This document shows, in pieces, positions 19,973 to 29,060 of a DNA stretch of 64,000 bases (its first letter is position 1; each line of letters begins with the position of its first letter). Both the position numbers and the translations under genes were made by a program. Source of the stretch: Colwellia sp. MB3u-41 (GTDB taxonomy: Bacteria; Pseudomonadota; Gammaproteobacteria; Enterobacterales; Alteromonadaceae); the NCBI RefSeq assembly GCF_014076845.1, contig NZ_JACGUT010000079.1, positions 310,001-374,000 of the forward strand, written 5' to 3'. The notes under the pieces are model-generated. The model did not search any database, was not told the DNA's origin, and saw nothing but the letters and a program-made list of their open reading frames with translations.

Positions 19973-21070
19973 TTATAAAATAACTAAATCATCACGATGA
20001 ATTATCACTTTACTGGGGCAACACCCCAGTAGCGCTATTATCTCGTCACTATTACTGCCCATAATACGGAGTAAATCTTGTTTACTGTATTGGCATATAC
20101 CTTTAGCAATGACTTGTTGTGTATTCGCATTGATAATATCAACGGATTCACCTGCGACAAAATTTCCAACCACCTGATTAACGCCTGACGGTAATACAGA
20201 CGCCCCCTTATTAATAACCGCATTTACCGCACCAGCATCAAGCTTTACTTGCCCACTGCTTTTTAAAATGTACTTTAACCAGTGTTTGCGTGCTTTGTTT
20301 GCCGCTTGTTTAGCCTTAAAGTACGTGCCAGGATTTTCACCTTTAAGTAATTTTTCAAAGATGTCACTACGACTACCGTTTAAAATATAAGTATCGATAC
20401 CATTTTCAACTGCTTTTTCAGCCGCTTGTATTTTTGTTTTCATACCACCCGTCGCAATAACATTTTGGGTTGTCCCAGCCATTGCATAAATCTCAGCAGT
20501 AATTTCGTTAATTTCAGGGATCAATTTTGCCTTGGGGTTATCACGAGGATCTTGATCATAAACACCATCGATATCACTTAAGATAAATAAGCAATCGGCC
20601 TCGCTCACTAATGCCACTAAAGCAGCTAAATTATCGTTATCCCCTACTTTTAATTCATCTGTTGCGACGGTGTCATTTTCATTAACAATAGGTATGACAC
20701 CATTCTCTAATAAGATACGCAGGGTATTTTTAATATTGATGTAGCGTTGGCGGTCTTTTAAATCACCGTGCGTAATGAGTAACTGGCTACAAGGTACATC
20801 AAAAAAACGCTGCCAGTTGGCCATCATTTTCATTTGACCGACAGATGCCATCGCTTGTTTTGTGGGAATAGAGGGGATAGGAGAGCCATGCTTAATCAGC
20901 TGCCTTCCGGCAGCAACACTGCCTGATGAGACAAGAATAATTTCTTTACCTGCCTGTTGGCACTCTGTTATAAAGCGTGCAATAGCGAGTAAATACTTAC
21001 CACTACAACCTTTATTCTCTGGTGAAACTAAAGCACTACCTACTTTAATTACCGCACGATTAAAATTCAT
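19973..21070 (-). CDS. proB: Glutamate 5-kinase
   Basis: ProB phosphorylates glutamate, the first step of proline synthesis. The protein is 365 residues (E. coli 367). It has an amino-acid kinase domain (VIKVGSALVSP, LVSSGSVAAGRQL, IPIVNENDTVATDELKVGDN) and a C-terminal PUA domain from about residue 275. ATG at 21070 is chosen over an in-frame TTG at 21091 because an AGGGG ribosome site lies 7 bases upstream. proA, usually the next gene in the operon, does not follow; the next gene is convergent. Confidence 0.93.
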   Translation of the reverse strand: MNFNRAVIKVGSALVSPENKGCSGKYLLAIARFITECQQAGKEIILVSSGSVAAGRQLIKHGSPIPSIPTKQAMASVGQMKMMANWQRFFDVPCSQLLITHGDLKDRQRYINIKNTLRILLENGVIPIVNENDTVATDELKVGDNDNLAALVALVSEADCLFILSDIDGVYDQDPRDNPKAKLIPEINEITAEIYAMAGTTQNVIATGGMKTKIQAAEKAVENGIDTYILNGSRSDIFEKLLKGENPGTYFKAKQAANKARKHWLKYILKSSGQVKLDAGAVNAVINKGASVLPSGVNQVVGNFVAGESVDIINANTQQVIAKGICQYSKQDLLRIMGSNSDEIIALLGCCPSKVIIHRDDLVIL

Positions 21071-21490
21071 TGTTTTGCCCCTAGAATCCAACCACTAGCA
21101 TGCCTTGATATACGCCTAATTTGCAATCAACTTTTTGCCATAATATAGAAGAGTTTGTTCATTTCAGGCTATTGCCTTGTGATATTGAATTAATTCGCTG
21201 TTTATCTCCTTTAAAGCTTACAATATGGCGAGTTACTTATCTTGAAATAAAAAAATGGTGCTTTTTACCTCATTTTAAAATGTCACCAATATACACCTAT
21301 AATGGCATTCTCTAGTGATTGAGTAGATGAGTTTCTCTTAAGTTTTACTCGTTTCAACAACTTGATGATTAATTGTTTTCAAACAGTCATTAGTCACTAT
21401 TAATTTATTTCACTGTTTTTGCTGAAAATAACTTCAATTCAGCTTATGATCGGTTATATATTAAATTTTGGTTTATTGGGCAAATATTCT
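21071..21490. other. 420-base gap between proB and the acyltransferase gene
   Basis: This AT-rich divergent intergenic region holds the upstream regions of both genes. A 64-codon open frame (21121-21315, TTG start, no ribosome site) has no recognisable content and is not called a gene. I see no hairpin or repeat worth naming. Confidence 0.5.
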
Positions 21491-22393
21491 ATGTTGAATT
21501 TTTTACCTCGACTGCTTATTCACATTCTTTCACTCACTCTTTACACCATAAATACGATTTGTTGGTTAATTCCCATTATTGTATTTTCATTTTGTAAGGC
21601 AGTTATTCCCCTAAAATTTGCTCAAAAAGCATTCAGTTATTTATTAGATCAAATGGCAAGTAATTGGGTCGCCGTAAATACGTTAATTCAAAAGCTGTTT
21701 AATAAAACAGAAATCAAGGTAACTGGTTTAGAAAAGCTCACCATGAAAGAATGGTATTTAGTGATTTGTAATCATCAAAGTTGGGTTGATATTGTTATTT
21801 TGCAGCGAATAATGCATAAAAAAATTCCTTTTTTAAAGTTTTTCTTAAAAAAAGAACTTATCTTTGTACCTTTTTTAGGTTTGGCTTGGTGGGCACTCGA
21901 CTTTCCATTTATGAAACGCTATAGCCAATCATTTATTAAAAAAAATCCGCATTTAAAAGGTAAAGACGTTGAAACTACTCGTAAAGCTTGTGCTAAGTTC
22001 AAGCATAAGCCAGTAAGTATCATGAACTTTATTGAAGGGACACGCTTCACTAATGAAAAGCACGATAAGCAGAATTCTCCTTTTCAAAACTTACTAAAAC
22101 CTAAAGCGGGTGGTATCGGTTTTGTGTTGGAAGCCATGGGTGGCAACCTCCATAAAATAGTTAATATTACGATTCATTACCCTGAGGGCATCCCTACATT
22201 TAGTGACTTTTTAGCGGGTAGAATTAGACAGGTCAATGTTAATGTTGAAGTTTCTAAAATTGGTGATGAACTAATTGGCGACTATGTTTGCGATCGTGCT
22301 TTTAAAATTAAATTTCAAAAGTGGGTTAATCAGCTCTGGCTTGATAAGGATAAAAAACTTATCGAGTTTAATCGCAGCAACCATTCTAAATAA
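21491..22393 (+). CDS. 1-acylglycerol-3-phosphate acyltransferase family (YihG/PlsC-like)
   Basis: This is a 300-residue membrane-associated acyltransferase. The catalytic motif NHQSWVD (HX4D) lies near residue 95, and the substrate motif FIEGTRFT follows near 183. The size and the DFPFMKRYS segment match the YihG type, which acylates lysophosphatidic acid or tunes phospholipid fatty acids. The hydrophobic N-terminus anchors it to the membrane. ATG 21491 (MLNFLPRLLIH) is preferred to the far-upstream TTG 21419. It may be cotranscribed with the mechanosensitive channel gene 26 bases downstream. Confidence 0.85.
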   Translation: MLNFLPRLLIHILSLTLYTINTICWLIPIIVFSFCKAVIPLKFAQKAFSYLLDQMASNWVAVNTLIQKLFNKTEIKVTGLEKLTMKEWYLVICNHQSWVDIVILQRIMHKKIPFLKFFLKKELIFVPFLGLAWWALDFPFMKRYSQSFIKKNPHLKGKDVETTRKACAKFKHKPVSIMNFIEGTRFTNEKHDKQNSPFQNLLKPKAGGIGFVLEAMGGNLHKIVNITIHYPEGIPTFSDFLAGRIRQVNVNVEVSKIGDELIGDYVCDRAFKIKFQKWVNQLWLDKDKKLIEFNRSNHSK

Positions 22394-22419
22394 CATTAAC
22401 CGGTAGAAAGGAAGTTAAA

Positions 22420-23664
22420 ATGAGTGAGCACATTAATATATGGTTAAATAACCAAGGTATTGAACAAGCCTATTTAACAATGAGCACAATAATTGTTGGA
22501 TGCTTGCTGATTTTTATCATATCAGCATTAGGGTATTATCTCGCCAAACATCAAGTACTTGTACTTGTGCACAAAATTGTCAGTAGAACAAAAAACACAT
22601 GGGATGATCTTTTATTAGAGCATAATGTATTTTCTCGCTTCGCTTTTTTAATTCCTTTGTTATTACTACTATTTTTAACGCCTATCTTTCTTCCTAAACA
22701 TGCATTGCTTGGCACCGTTGTAGTGGTTTTTGTAAAAATAGCCTTAAGCTTTCAAATTGCCCGTTCTATTAGTGCTGTTTTAAACGTCATTAGAAGCCTA
22801 TATCAAAATACCGCACGTGACCGTTACTTGCCATTAAGCTCAACGATTCAAGTAATAAAATTACTTGTTTATTTAGTTGCCACTATTTTAGCCGTTTCAT
22901 TTGTATTAGATAAGTCACCTCTTTATTTACTCAGTGGCTTAGGAGCATTAACGGCTGTTTTATTATTAGTGTTTCAAGACACCATTAAAGGTTTAGTCGC
23001 TAGTATTCAAATTTCAGCTAACAAAATGGTTGCTCCTGGTGATTGGATTGAAATTCCTAATTATGGGGCTGATGGCGATGTCATTGATATTGGTTTAAAT
23101 ACGGTTAAAGTGAAAAATTTTGATAATACGGTCACAACTGTTCCTACGTACGCCTTAATAAACGGCTCGTTTAAGAATTGGCGAGGCATGCTCAATTCAG
23201 GCGGTAGAAGAATTAAGCGTAGCATTATTATAGATATCAATAGTGTTTTGTTCTATCAAAATGAACAACTTGAAAAGCTTAAAACAATTAGTTTATTAAA
23301 AGATTATTTGCAGCAAAAGTCTGATGATATAGCGATAAGTTTAAAAACAGAAAATTTATCTGGTGATAATGTTAATAGCCGACAATTAACCAATGTTGGT
23401 ACATTTCGCGCTTATATTACCGCCTACTTATCTGCACATGACAAAATACATCATGAAATGACATGTATGGTCCGACAGTTAGCGGCGACAGAGTCAGGCT
23501 TACCGCTGGAAATTTATTGTTTCAGTAATGATCAAAATTGGATAAATTATGAAGCTATACAAGCCGATATTTTTGATCATTTATTTGCCATGGCACCGAT
23601 ATTCAGCTTACGTGTATTTCAACATCCTACCGGTTATGACTGGCAAAAAAATAAGATCTGTTAA
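22420..23664 (+). CDS. ybdG: MscS-family mechanosensitive channel, YbdG type
   Basis: This is a 414-residue inner-membrane protein (E. coli YbdG 415). About five transmembrane helices come first, then the MscS beta domain with the characteristic GDWIEIPNYGADGDVIDIGL and FKNWRGM-SGGRRIKRSI stretches near residues 205-270, and a soluble C-terminal domain. YbdG is a low-activity osmotic channel of the MscM class. The ribosome site AAGGAAG precedes ATG 22420. The stop codon lies 2 bases from the convergent tesB stop. Confidence 0.88.
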   Translation: MSEHINIWLNNQGIEQAYLTMSTIIVGCLLIFIISALGYYLAKHQVLVLVHKIVSRTKNTWDDLLLEHNVFSRFAFLIPLLLLLFLTPIFLPKHALLGTVVVVFVKIALSFQIARSISAVLNVIRSLYQNTARDRYLPLSSTIQVIKLLVYLVATILAVSFVLDKSPLYLLSGLGALTAVLLLVFQDTIKGLVASIQISANKMVAPGDWIEIPNYGADGDVIDIGLNTVKVKNFDNTVTTVPTYALINGSFKNWRGMLNSGGRRIKRSIIIDINSVLFYQNEQLEKLKTISLLKDYLQQKSDDIAISLKTENLSGDNVNSRQLTNVGTFRAYITAYLSAHDKIHHEMTCMVRQLAATESGLPLEIYCFSNDQNWINYEAIQADIFDHLFAMAPIFSLRVFQHPTGYDWQKNKIC

Positions 23665-23666
23665 CT

Positions 23667-24524
23667 CTAGCGCTGGCGAACTACACCTTCTTGCATCGTC
23701 GAGGCAACAAGCTGTCCTTGGCGATTAAATATTTGTCCTTTCACCAAACCACGCCCCCCACTTGCCGACGGACTGTCCATGACATAAAGCAACCAATCAT
23801 CAAAACGAAATGGGCGATGAAACCACATGGCATGATCAATAGTGGCAATTTGTAAATTTGGCTGCCAATGACTCAAGCCGTGTGGGAATAAGGATGTAGG
23901 TAAAAAAAGGAAATCAGAAGTATAAGCCAACATATAAGTGTGGATACGTAAATCATCAGACAGTTTACCGTTTGCTTTTATCCACATTTCAGATTTCGCT
24001 TCAGTTTTTTCTGGTTTAAGCCAGTTATAAGACTTAACTGGACGCATTTCTATTGGTTTTTCAGCTAAAAATTTGCCTCTGATTTCTTCTGGTATTTTAT
24101 CTTGGTTATCAAAAATAAAATCAGTATAGGAAGGTAACTCTTCAGGTGAGGGTACATCTGGCATAAGATCTTGATGTTCAATACCTTCTTCATGTTGTTG
24201 AAAAGAGGCGGTCATGTAAAAAATATCTTTACCGTTTTGAATAGCCTTAACGCGGCGGGTGCTAAAGCTTTTACCATCACGGATATTCTCTACCTCATAA
24301 ACAACCGGTTTACTCGCATCACCAGGACGTAAAAAATAAGAATGAAGTGAATGGACATTACGCGCAGAATCTACTGTTTCTTGTGCGGCTGAGACGGCTT
24401 GACCCATGACTTGTCCGCCAAATAGCACTCGAAAACCTAAATCTTGACTTTGACCACGATAAATTCCTTCTTCGATCACCTCTAATTGTAGTAACGAAGA
24501 TAGATCATCCAACACTTGACTCAT
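23667..24524 (-). CDS. tesB: Acyl-CoA thioesterase II
   Basis: This is a 285-residue double hot-dog thioesterase (E. coli TesB 286) that hydrolyses a wide range of acyl-CoAs. The N-terminus MSQVLDDLSSLLQLEVIEEG, then FGGQVMGQAVSAA and the C-terminal SLDHAMWFHRPFR-type segment (here ATIDHAMWFHRPFRFDDW), match the family. ATG 24524 is chosen over GTG 24536 because it matches the TesB N-terminus. Confidence 0.94.
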   Translation of the reverse strand: MSQVLDDLSSLLQLEVIEEGIYRGQSQDLGFRVLFGGQVMGQAVSAAQETVDSARNVHSLHSYFLRPGDASKPVVYEVENIRDGKSFSTRRVKAIQNGKDIFYMTASFQQHEEGIEHQDLMPDVPSPEELPSYTDFIFDNQDKIPEEIRGKFLAEKPIEMRPVKSYNWLKPEKTEAKSEMWIKANGKLSDDLRIHTYMLAYTSDFLFLPTSLFPHGLSHWQPNLQIATIDHAMWFHRPFRFDDWLLYVMDSPSASGGRGLVKGQIFNRQGQLVASTMQEGVVRQR

Positions 24525-24675
24525 AATATTTAGCACTCACTGATAGAAAATTTCGACTATAACATATTTGTAATTGATATCTTTAGCGGCATTTTAAAAT
24601 TGTTGAAAATTCATACGCTGCAAGGTAGTATCTATTTATATTGATATAACCGTCTAAAAATACGAAGAGATTGTA

Positions 24676-24930
24676 ATGGAAGCGTTATTAGAAAGAGAAG
24701 TGTTATTAGAGAGAAGACAATATACTCCTGAAGAAGCATCTTTATGGGACAGACTATCACTCGCACAGAAATTTGCCGCAAGTAGCATGACACAGTTTGG
24801 TTACGACTTATCTTTTATCAGAAATAGTCATAGCGGTAGTTTGGCTATATTACAATGCAATGATAAAACAGCCACAATTAATGGTGAAGGTGAAGTAAAT
24901 TCAACACCAAGCATTACTATTCGTCCTTAA
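24676..24930 (+). CDS. Small conserved-looking hypothetical protein
   Basis: This is an 84-residue soluble protein with no signal peptide or membrane helix. Its middle (LWDRLSLAQKFAASSMTQFG) looks like an amphipathic helix, and the C-terminus is beta-like with asparagine and threonine. An AAGAGA ribosome site lies before ATG 24676. It stands alone and divergent from tesB. The codon use fits the genome, so it is probably real; the function is unknown. Confidence 0.6.
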   Translation: MEALLEREVLLERRQYTPEEASLWDRLSLAQKFAASSMTQFGYDLSFIRNSHSGSLAILQCNDKTATINGEGEVNSTPSITIRP

Positions 24931-25257
24931 AAATAAGCGATCGTATTTTCGATTATTTTCAAAAGTTAGGTGTTTGAGATAAATGCCTTAATTAAAATTT
25001 TTCCTTTATATTACCAAGTAATCGGGCTTCAATTAAAGAAATAAAGCTACAAAATGATTACTTGATCACATATGCTTGATGCTCGCATCTTGTTTAGACA
25101 TATAAAAGACTCATTTATTAAAGCTTTCATCGCCGCCACTTTCATAACACTTTTTAACGATAGGTTGCAGCTTATCCTTTCCTTTTAAACACTCAAAGCA
25201 CTGTAATAGATAATACAAATATCATATAAAACCTATAAATATAGCAACAATATTCTC
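24931..25257. other. 327-base gap downstream of the TPR/GGDEF gene
   Basis: The region is AT-rich. AAGTAATC near 25014 and GATTACTT near 25057 could pair across a loop of about 35 bases. A minus-strand frame of about 35 codons ending near 25119 (QCFECLKGKDKLQPIVKKCY) reads like protein but has only a TTG start and no ribosome site. No gene is called. Confidence 0.4.
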
Positions 25258-27090
25258 TTACGCTTTAGTGGTTTCACTTAAACGTGACAAAAAGATATAA
25301 GGATCAATATCTTGAGCTGTTGGCAAGCCGTAAGCGTAACCAATTTTCACTGAATAATCTCCCAAATTGGCGAAGAATCTCATCTTAATTGCCTCAGCTA
25401 GACCATGTAATTTAGCGGCTATTTCACTTTCTGTTTGATGGGGCCCTAAGAGTAAATATTCGCCGTCGTTAATAATGCCCGCCTCATCAAACTCACCTTT
25501 TGACTCATTAAGTAAAGTCGCTAATGTTTTCGAAACCTCAAGCATAATTTTGTCATTAAAGTGAAAGGATAACTCTTGCCAATTGATCACTGACAAATAA
25601 CCAACTGCGAGTGGGTAATCATATTTTCTCGCCATCTTGTAGTTTAGCTGATAGCTTCTTTTGGTTTGAGAGGGAGTGACTAAATAAAATATTGGTTGTT
25701 CAACTTCATCATAGACCTGTTTCAAGCGTAATGTTCTTTGTCTTAACCAAAAAGAAGCAAACGTAATTAGCAAGAGTAAAACCATAAAAATTAACAGATA
25801 TATTATCTCTTTTTGGGCGATATACTTGGCACTGAACTCATTGTGTAAGTTACTTTCTTCAGTCAAATTGAGAATTAATTTTAGACTTTTTTCATTGGCA
25901 CTCAACATGTGAGGAGCATTAAGCACTAATGATGGCTCAGCCTTTTTTTGAAACTGTTGAAGAAGCTCAAGATAATTTTTGTGCAGTTCTAAGGCACTTT
26001 TATAATCGCCATTTTGCTGGTACATATCACTGAGTAAAAGTAACAATTTACTCTGTTTTACTGATAACTTTACATTTTTAGCCATTAATTCAGCTAATTG
26101 AAGATAATGTTGATATAAAGCATTGTTGCCTAAATAATTTGCGGTCTCAGCCAATAAAATTAGTGAAGTTAAATAAGGTTTATTTAAACTTTTTTCATTA
26201 AATGTGGTGCTTGCCGATAACAGCCAGCTGTGTGAATCTTGAAACTCTCTTTGCTTAAGTAATACCTCTGCCAAGCCTAATTCAGCATAGGCAACCAGAA
26301 TTGGGGCATTTTTATTTTCACTATTTTTTTGCGCTTCCCAATATGCATTATAGGCATCATCAAGTAAATTTAACTGAAAATAAGCACGCGCTAAATGTAG
26401 GTAAGTTTGATCAATATTTGCTAGTTTATCTAAATCAAATTTTAGCGTTAATAATTTATTTTGCATAGTAAGTGAAGTTTGATAATCCCCTAAATAATAA
26501 TGCGCTGTTGCCAATATTTCTAACAAGTAAAGATGATCCCTATATTGAGGATTCGCTGATATTAACACCTCTACTTGTTTAAGATCATTCGTCGCTAAAT
26601 CATTTTGACTTTGCAAAGCATAGCTAACCGCTCGATAACTGAGTGCAACCAATCGATATTTCAAAACATCAGAGGACTCTGCCATTAAAATTACACGTGT
26701 TGCGAAATCTTGTGTTTGTGCATAGTTTTCCTGTAAATAATAACCATGCGCAACTTTAAGGAGTAAATTGAATTTTATCGAATTATTAAGTCCTTGCAAA
26801 GAGAGCCCGTCTTGCGCAAATTGCAAAGCATCAGCATCTTCGCCTTTATTATTAGCAACATCGGCCAGTAAAATAAAGATTTTACCACGGGTTTGCGTCG
26901 TATAATTCTCTCGGGATTCAAGAATATTGATTGATAGGGTAATTATTTCTTCATACGGAAGATTGTCAGATTCTTGTAAAAAATACCGTTCGGTATCTTT
27001 AATGTTTTGTTCAATATTGAGAGTATCACTAGCAAAGCAAAATGAATTAACCATAAAACAGCAAAGAATCACCAGCAATTTATAAAACAT
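25258..27090 (-). CDS. TPR-repeat membrane protein with degenerate GGDEF domain
   Basis: This is a 610-residue protein. It has a signal peptide (cleavage near CFA at residue 20), a periplasmic array of TPR-like helical repeats over about residues 30-400, one transmembrane helix (YLLIFMVLLLLITFASFWL, about 430-448) and a cytoplasmic C-terminal domain with the GGDEF fold. The signature is INDGEYLLL near residue 545 instead of GG(D/E)EF, so cyclase activity is not expected. It may bind c-di-GMP or GTP, or signal by protein contact. It is divergent from the riboswitch-controlled diguanylate cyclase gene. Confidence 0.78.
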   Translation of the reverse strand: MFYKLLVILCCFMVNSFCFASDTLNIEQNIKDTERYFLQESDNLPYEEIITLSINILESRENYTTQTRGKIFILLADVANNKGEDADALQFAQDGLSLQGLNNSIKFNLLLKVAHGYYLQENYAQTQDFATRVILMAESSDVLKYRLVALSYRAVSYALQSQNDLATNDLKQVEVLISANPQYRDHLYLLEILATAHYYLGDYQTSLTMQNKLLTLKFDLDKLANIDQTYLHLARAYFQLNLLDDAYNAYWEAQKNSENKNAPILVAYAELGLAEVLLKQREFQDSHSWLLSASTTFNEKSLNKPYLTSLILLAETANYLGNNALYQHYLQLAELMAKNVKLSVKQSKLLLLLSDMYQQNGDYKSALELHKNYLELLQQFQKKAEPSLVLNAPHMLSANEKSLKLILNLTEESNLHNEFSAKYIAQKEIIYLLIFMVLLLLITFASFWLRQRTLRLKQVYDEVEQPIFYLVTPSQTKRSYQLNYKMARKYDYPLAVGYLSVINWQELSFHFNDKIMLEVSKTLATLLNESKGEFDEAGIINDGEYLLLGPHQTESEIAAKLHGLAEAIKMRFFANLGDYSVKIGYAYGLPTAQDIDPYIFLSRLSETTKA

Positions 27091-27190
27091 TATTAGCTAA
27101 AATCCTTTATTTAATTAGTAGTTATCTACTGTAAATTTATATTTTATTTATAAGTTTAAGTGAAAGTTCAACGAATATTCATAATAAAGG

Positions 27191-27218
27191 TTTACAAGCA
27201 TAGTTCAACGCTTATAAT
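27191..27218 (+). promoter_or_regulatory. Promoter of the riboswitch-cyclase transcript
   Basis: TTTACA (27191-27196), a 16-base spacer and TATAAT (27213-27218) make a near-consensus sigma-70 promoter. The start point would fall near 27225, about 15 bases before the c-di-GMP aptamer. Confidence 0.75.
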
Positions 27219-27239
27219 GAAATACGAGTTTCTAAAACT

Positions 27240-27318
27240 CGAAAAGGGCAAATCTAGTGAAAGCTAGAGACGCAAAGTTACCGGTCTAAGGGGAAACCTA
27301 AGATAGCGGAACTGCCAA
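27240..27318 (+). ncRNA. c-di-GMP-I (GEMM-I) riboswitch aptamer
   Basis: The sequence follows the V. cholerae Vc2 aptamer piece by piece: AGGGCAAAT, a short helix capped by the GAAA tetraloop, GACGCAAAG with its conserved core, CCGGTCTAAG as tetraloop receptor side, a variable helix, then GATAGCGG and the closing TGCC that pairs with GGCA of P1. GEMM-I aptamers bind c-di-GMP with picomolar to nanomolar affinity. The RNA lies about 195 bases before a GGDEF cyclase gene on the same strand, with a good promoter just upstream. Confidence 0.93.
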
Positions 27319-27510
27319 ATTTAGATATAGTGGGGGCTTGTCTATTCTTTGAACAGTTTGCTTTCGGTATACTTTGCGTGCCTTCCTACCCTTTTCTCCC
27401 ACTAGACACTTAATAACAAGTGTTAATAAAAAATATATGGCACTTTACTTGTTTTTATTAGAAAATAGACTAACGAAATTTTACTTGGGTGCTTATATTG
27501 AGATGGAACG
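27319..27510 (+). promoter_or_regulatory. Riboswitch expression platform and 5' leader
   Basis: No classic hairpin plus T-run is seen. TAGTGGG (27328-27334) can pair with CCCACTA (27398-27404). The overlapping CACTAGA (27400-27406) can instead pair with TCTAGTG (27253-27259) inside the aptamer. These exclusive pairings are a plausible switch, judged by eye. The ribosome site GGA precedes ATG 27511. Confidence 0.45.
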
Positions 27511-28512
27511 ATGAAATATCATGATTCCATAATACAAGCTGAACAAAAAATGAATATGGCCGTAAAAGAATTACAGCGGTGGTGTTTACCTGTCAGCCCA
27601 ATTAATTACGCAGTAAGCTACGAGTATATTAATAAAAAAAATATTCCACTTAATAAAACCATCGAAAATCAACTTACCTTAGGTAAGAAACTCGATAATT
27701 TCTTTATTGAAGAAAACTACCGTCAATACATTTTAGGTCAGAGTAACTTCAGAGACGAAATTATTGATGAACTTGAAGAAGTTGTTACTCATGTCGAGAA
27801 AAATAACCAAAAATCATCTTTAAATATTGATACACTTATTACCAACCTAGATAATAATATAGATCACTTACAATCTTCTGATAAAGAAACAGCAATTTCT
27901 GCAGCAAATAGCATACGCCATGCATCTCAAGCATTTAAACTAAATCAACAAAAATTTGCTGAGCATATTTCATTGACCTGTGAAAAGACACGGGCATTAC
28001 AAGTTGAATTGAAAAAAGCACGTAAAGAGATTTATATGGATCCCCTGACAGGACTTTATAATCGTAAAGCTATGTCTAAACATTTAGATTTATGGTTAAC
28101 ACAAGATCCAAACCGACAGGTTGCGGCGATTTTAGTCAATGTGAATCAACTATCGGAAATTAATACACAATTTGGTCATTTAATTAGCGATGTTCTCCTA
28201 TCAAAAATAGCCAGTAAAGTTAATAGCTATGTTGATGACAGCGGTTTACCTATTCGTTCTGGCGGAGATGAGTTTTTAATACTCTTACCTGACGTTGATA
28301 AAGCAAGCGCAAGAGAAATTGCTGATAAAATATCACAAGGTGTTGAGAAGCTTCGCTTTGTTAGCAGCAAATCTGGCGTTAGATTACCTAAAATGACTTT
28401 ATCGATTGGCGTGGAAATATTTAATATCGCTGAAAATGCAAACAATATTTTAAAAAAAGCTCGACGCTTGCTCCCTGATTATCCCCTAGACAATAACGTA
28501 TTAAGTTTTTAA
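27511..28512 (+). CDS. Diguanylate cyclase under riboswitch control
   Basis: This is a 333-residue cytoplasmic protein. The N-terminal half is helical, without a named sensor domain (residues 1-170); the C-terminal GGDEF domain (about 175-330) starts at MDPLTGLYNRKAM and keeps the catalytic motif RSGGDEF near residue 250. No RxxD inhibitory site precedes it (the segment is DSGLPI). It should make c-di-GMP from two GTP. With no product-inhibition site, control by the c-di-GMP riboswitch in its own leader may supply the feedback. It is a single-gene transcript. Confidence 0.88.
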   Translation: MKYHDSIIQAEQKMNMAVKELQRWCLPVSPINYAVSYEYINKKNIPLNKTIENQLTLGKKLDNFFIEENYRQYILGQSNFRDEIIDELEEVVTHVEKNNQKSSLNIDTLITNLDNNIDHLQSSDKETAISAANSIRHASQAFKLNQQKFAEHISLTCEKTRALQVELKKARKEIYMDPLTGLYNRKAMSKHLDLWLTQDPNRQVAAILVNVNQLSEINTQFGHLISDVLLSKIASKVNSYVDDSGLPIRSGGDEFLILLPDVDKASAREIADKISQGVEKLRFVSSKSGVRLPKMTLSIGVEIFNIAENANNILKKARRLLPDYPLDNNVLSF

Positions 28513-28685
28513 TAATTTACGAATAAGTCGATTCAGACTTTAGCTAATAAAAGTTTATTCTGGTTTATAAATCAAAGAATTATACTTTGCGATTACTTAG
28601 CTTAAGAAAGTCAACGACAGCCAACCTCTTTTCTCATATACTCAAGCAAGTATAAAAATCCTAACGACTAAGAGAGAAATAAGTT

Positions 28686-28985
28686 ATGAAAAAAATTACT
28701 TTAGCTGTTGCCGCTACTTTAATGATGGCATCTCCTGTTTTTGCTGGTGATGTTGCTGCTGGTAAAGCAAAAACTGGTATGTGTGCCGCTTGTCATGGCG
28801 TTGCAGGTATCTCTGCAGTTCCAATGTACCCAAATCTTGCTGGACAAAAAGAAGCTTATACGGCGAGCCAATTAAAGGCCTTTAAAGCTGGCACACGTAA
28901 AAATGCCATAATGGGACCTATGGCTATGGGTTTAAGTGATGAAGATATCGCAAATATTGCGGCTTATTACGCTAGTTTAAAGTAA
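28686..28985 (+). CDS. Periplasmic cytochrome c (class I, c553/c5-like)
   Basis: This 99-residue precursor has a 20-residue signal peptide ending in PVFA. The heme site is CAACH at residues 33-37, and the distal methionine ligand is probably in [12 protein letters not shown] mature size of about 79 residues fits a small monoheme electron carrier. An AGAGAGAAA ribosome site precedes ATG 28686. It is monocistronic and ends at a strong terminator shared with recQ. The redox partner cannot be told from this context. Confidence 0.9.
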   Translation: MKKITLAVAATLMMASPVFAGDVAAGKAKTGMCAACHGVAGISAVPMYPNLAGQKEAYTASQLKAFKAGTRKNAIMGPMAMGLSDEDIANIAAYYASLK

Positions 28986-29029
28986 ACTCCCTAATTATTG
29001 TTGAACTTCGTTCATCAATAATTCATATT

Positions 29030-29060
29030 AAAAAACGCTCAATTGAGCGTTTTTTGTTTT
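29030..29060. terminator. Bidirectional terminator between cytochrome c and recQ
   Basis: AAAAAACGCTCAA and its exact complement TTGAGCGTTTTTT give an A-tract/T-tract palindrome that works on both strands. The recQ stop codon lies directly next to it. Confidence 0.88.

Noticed and set aside
21121-21315. 64-codon plus-strand ORF upstream of the acyltransferase
   Set aside because: It has a TTG start with no ribosome site and no recognisable protein features; more likely random in AT-rich DNA.
25119-25226. Minus-strand frame of about 35 codons with a cysteine-containing sequence
   Set aside because: It reads plausibly but has no ATG and no ribosome site. It could be a relic; not enough to call a gene.
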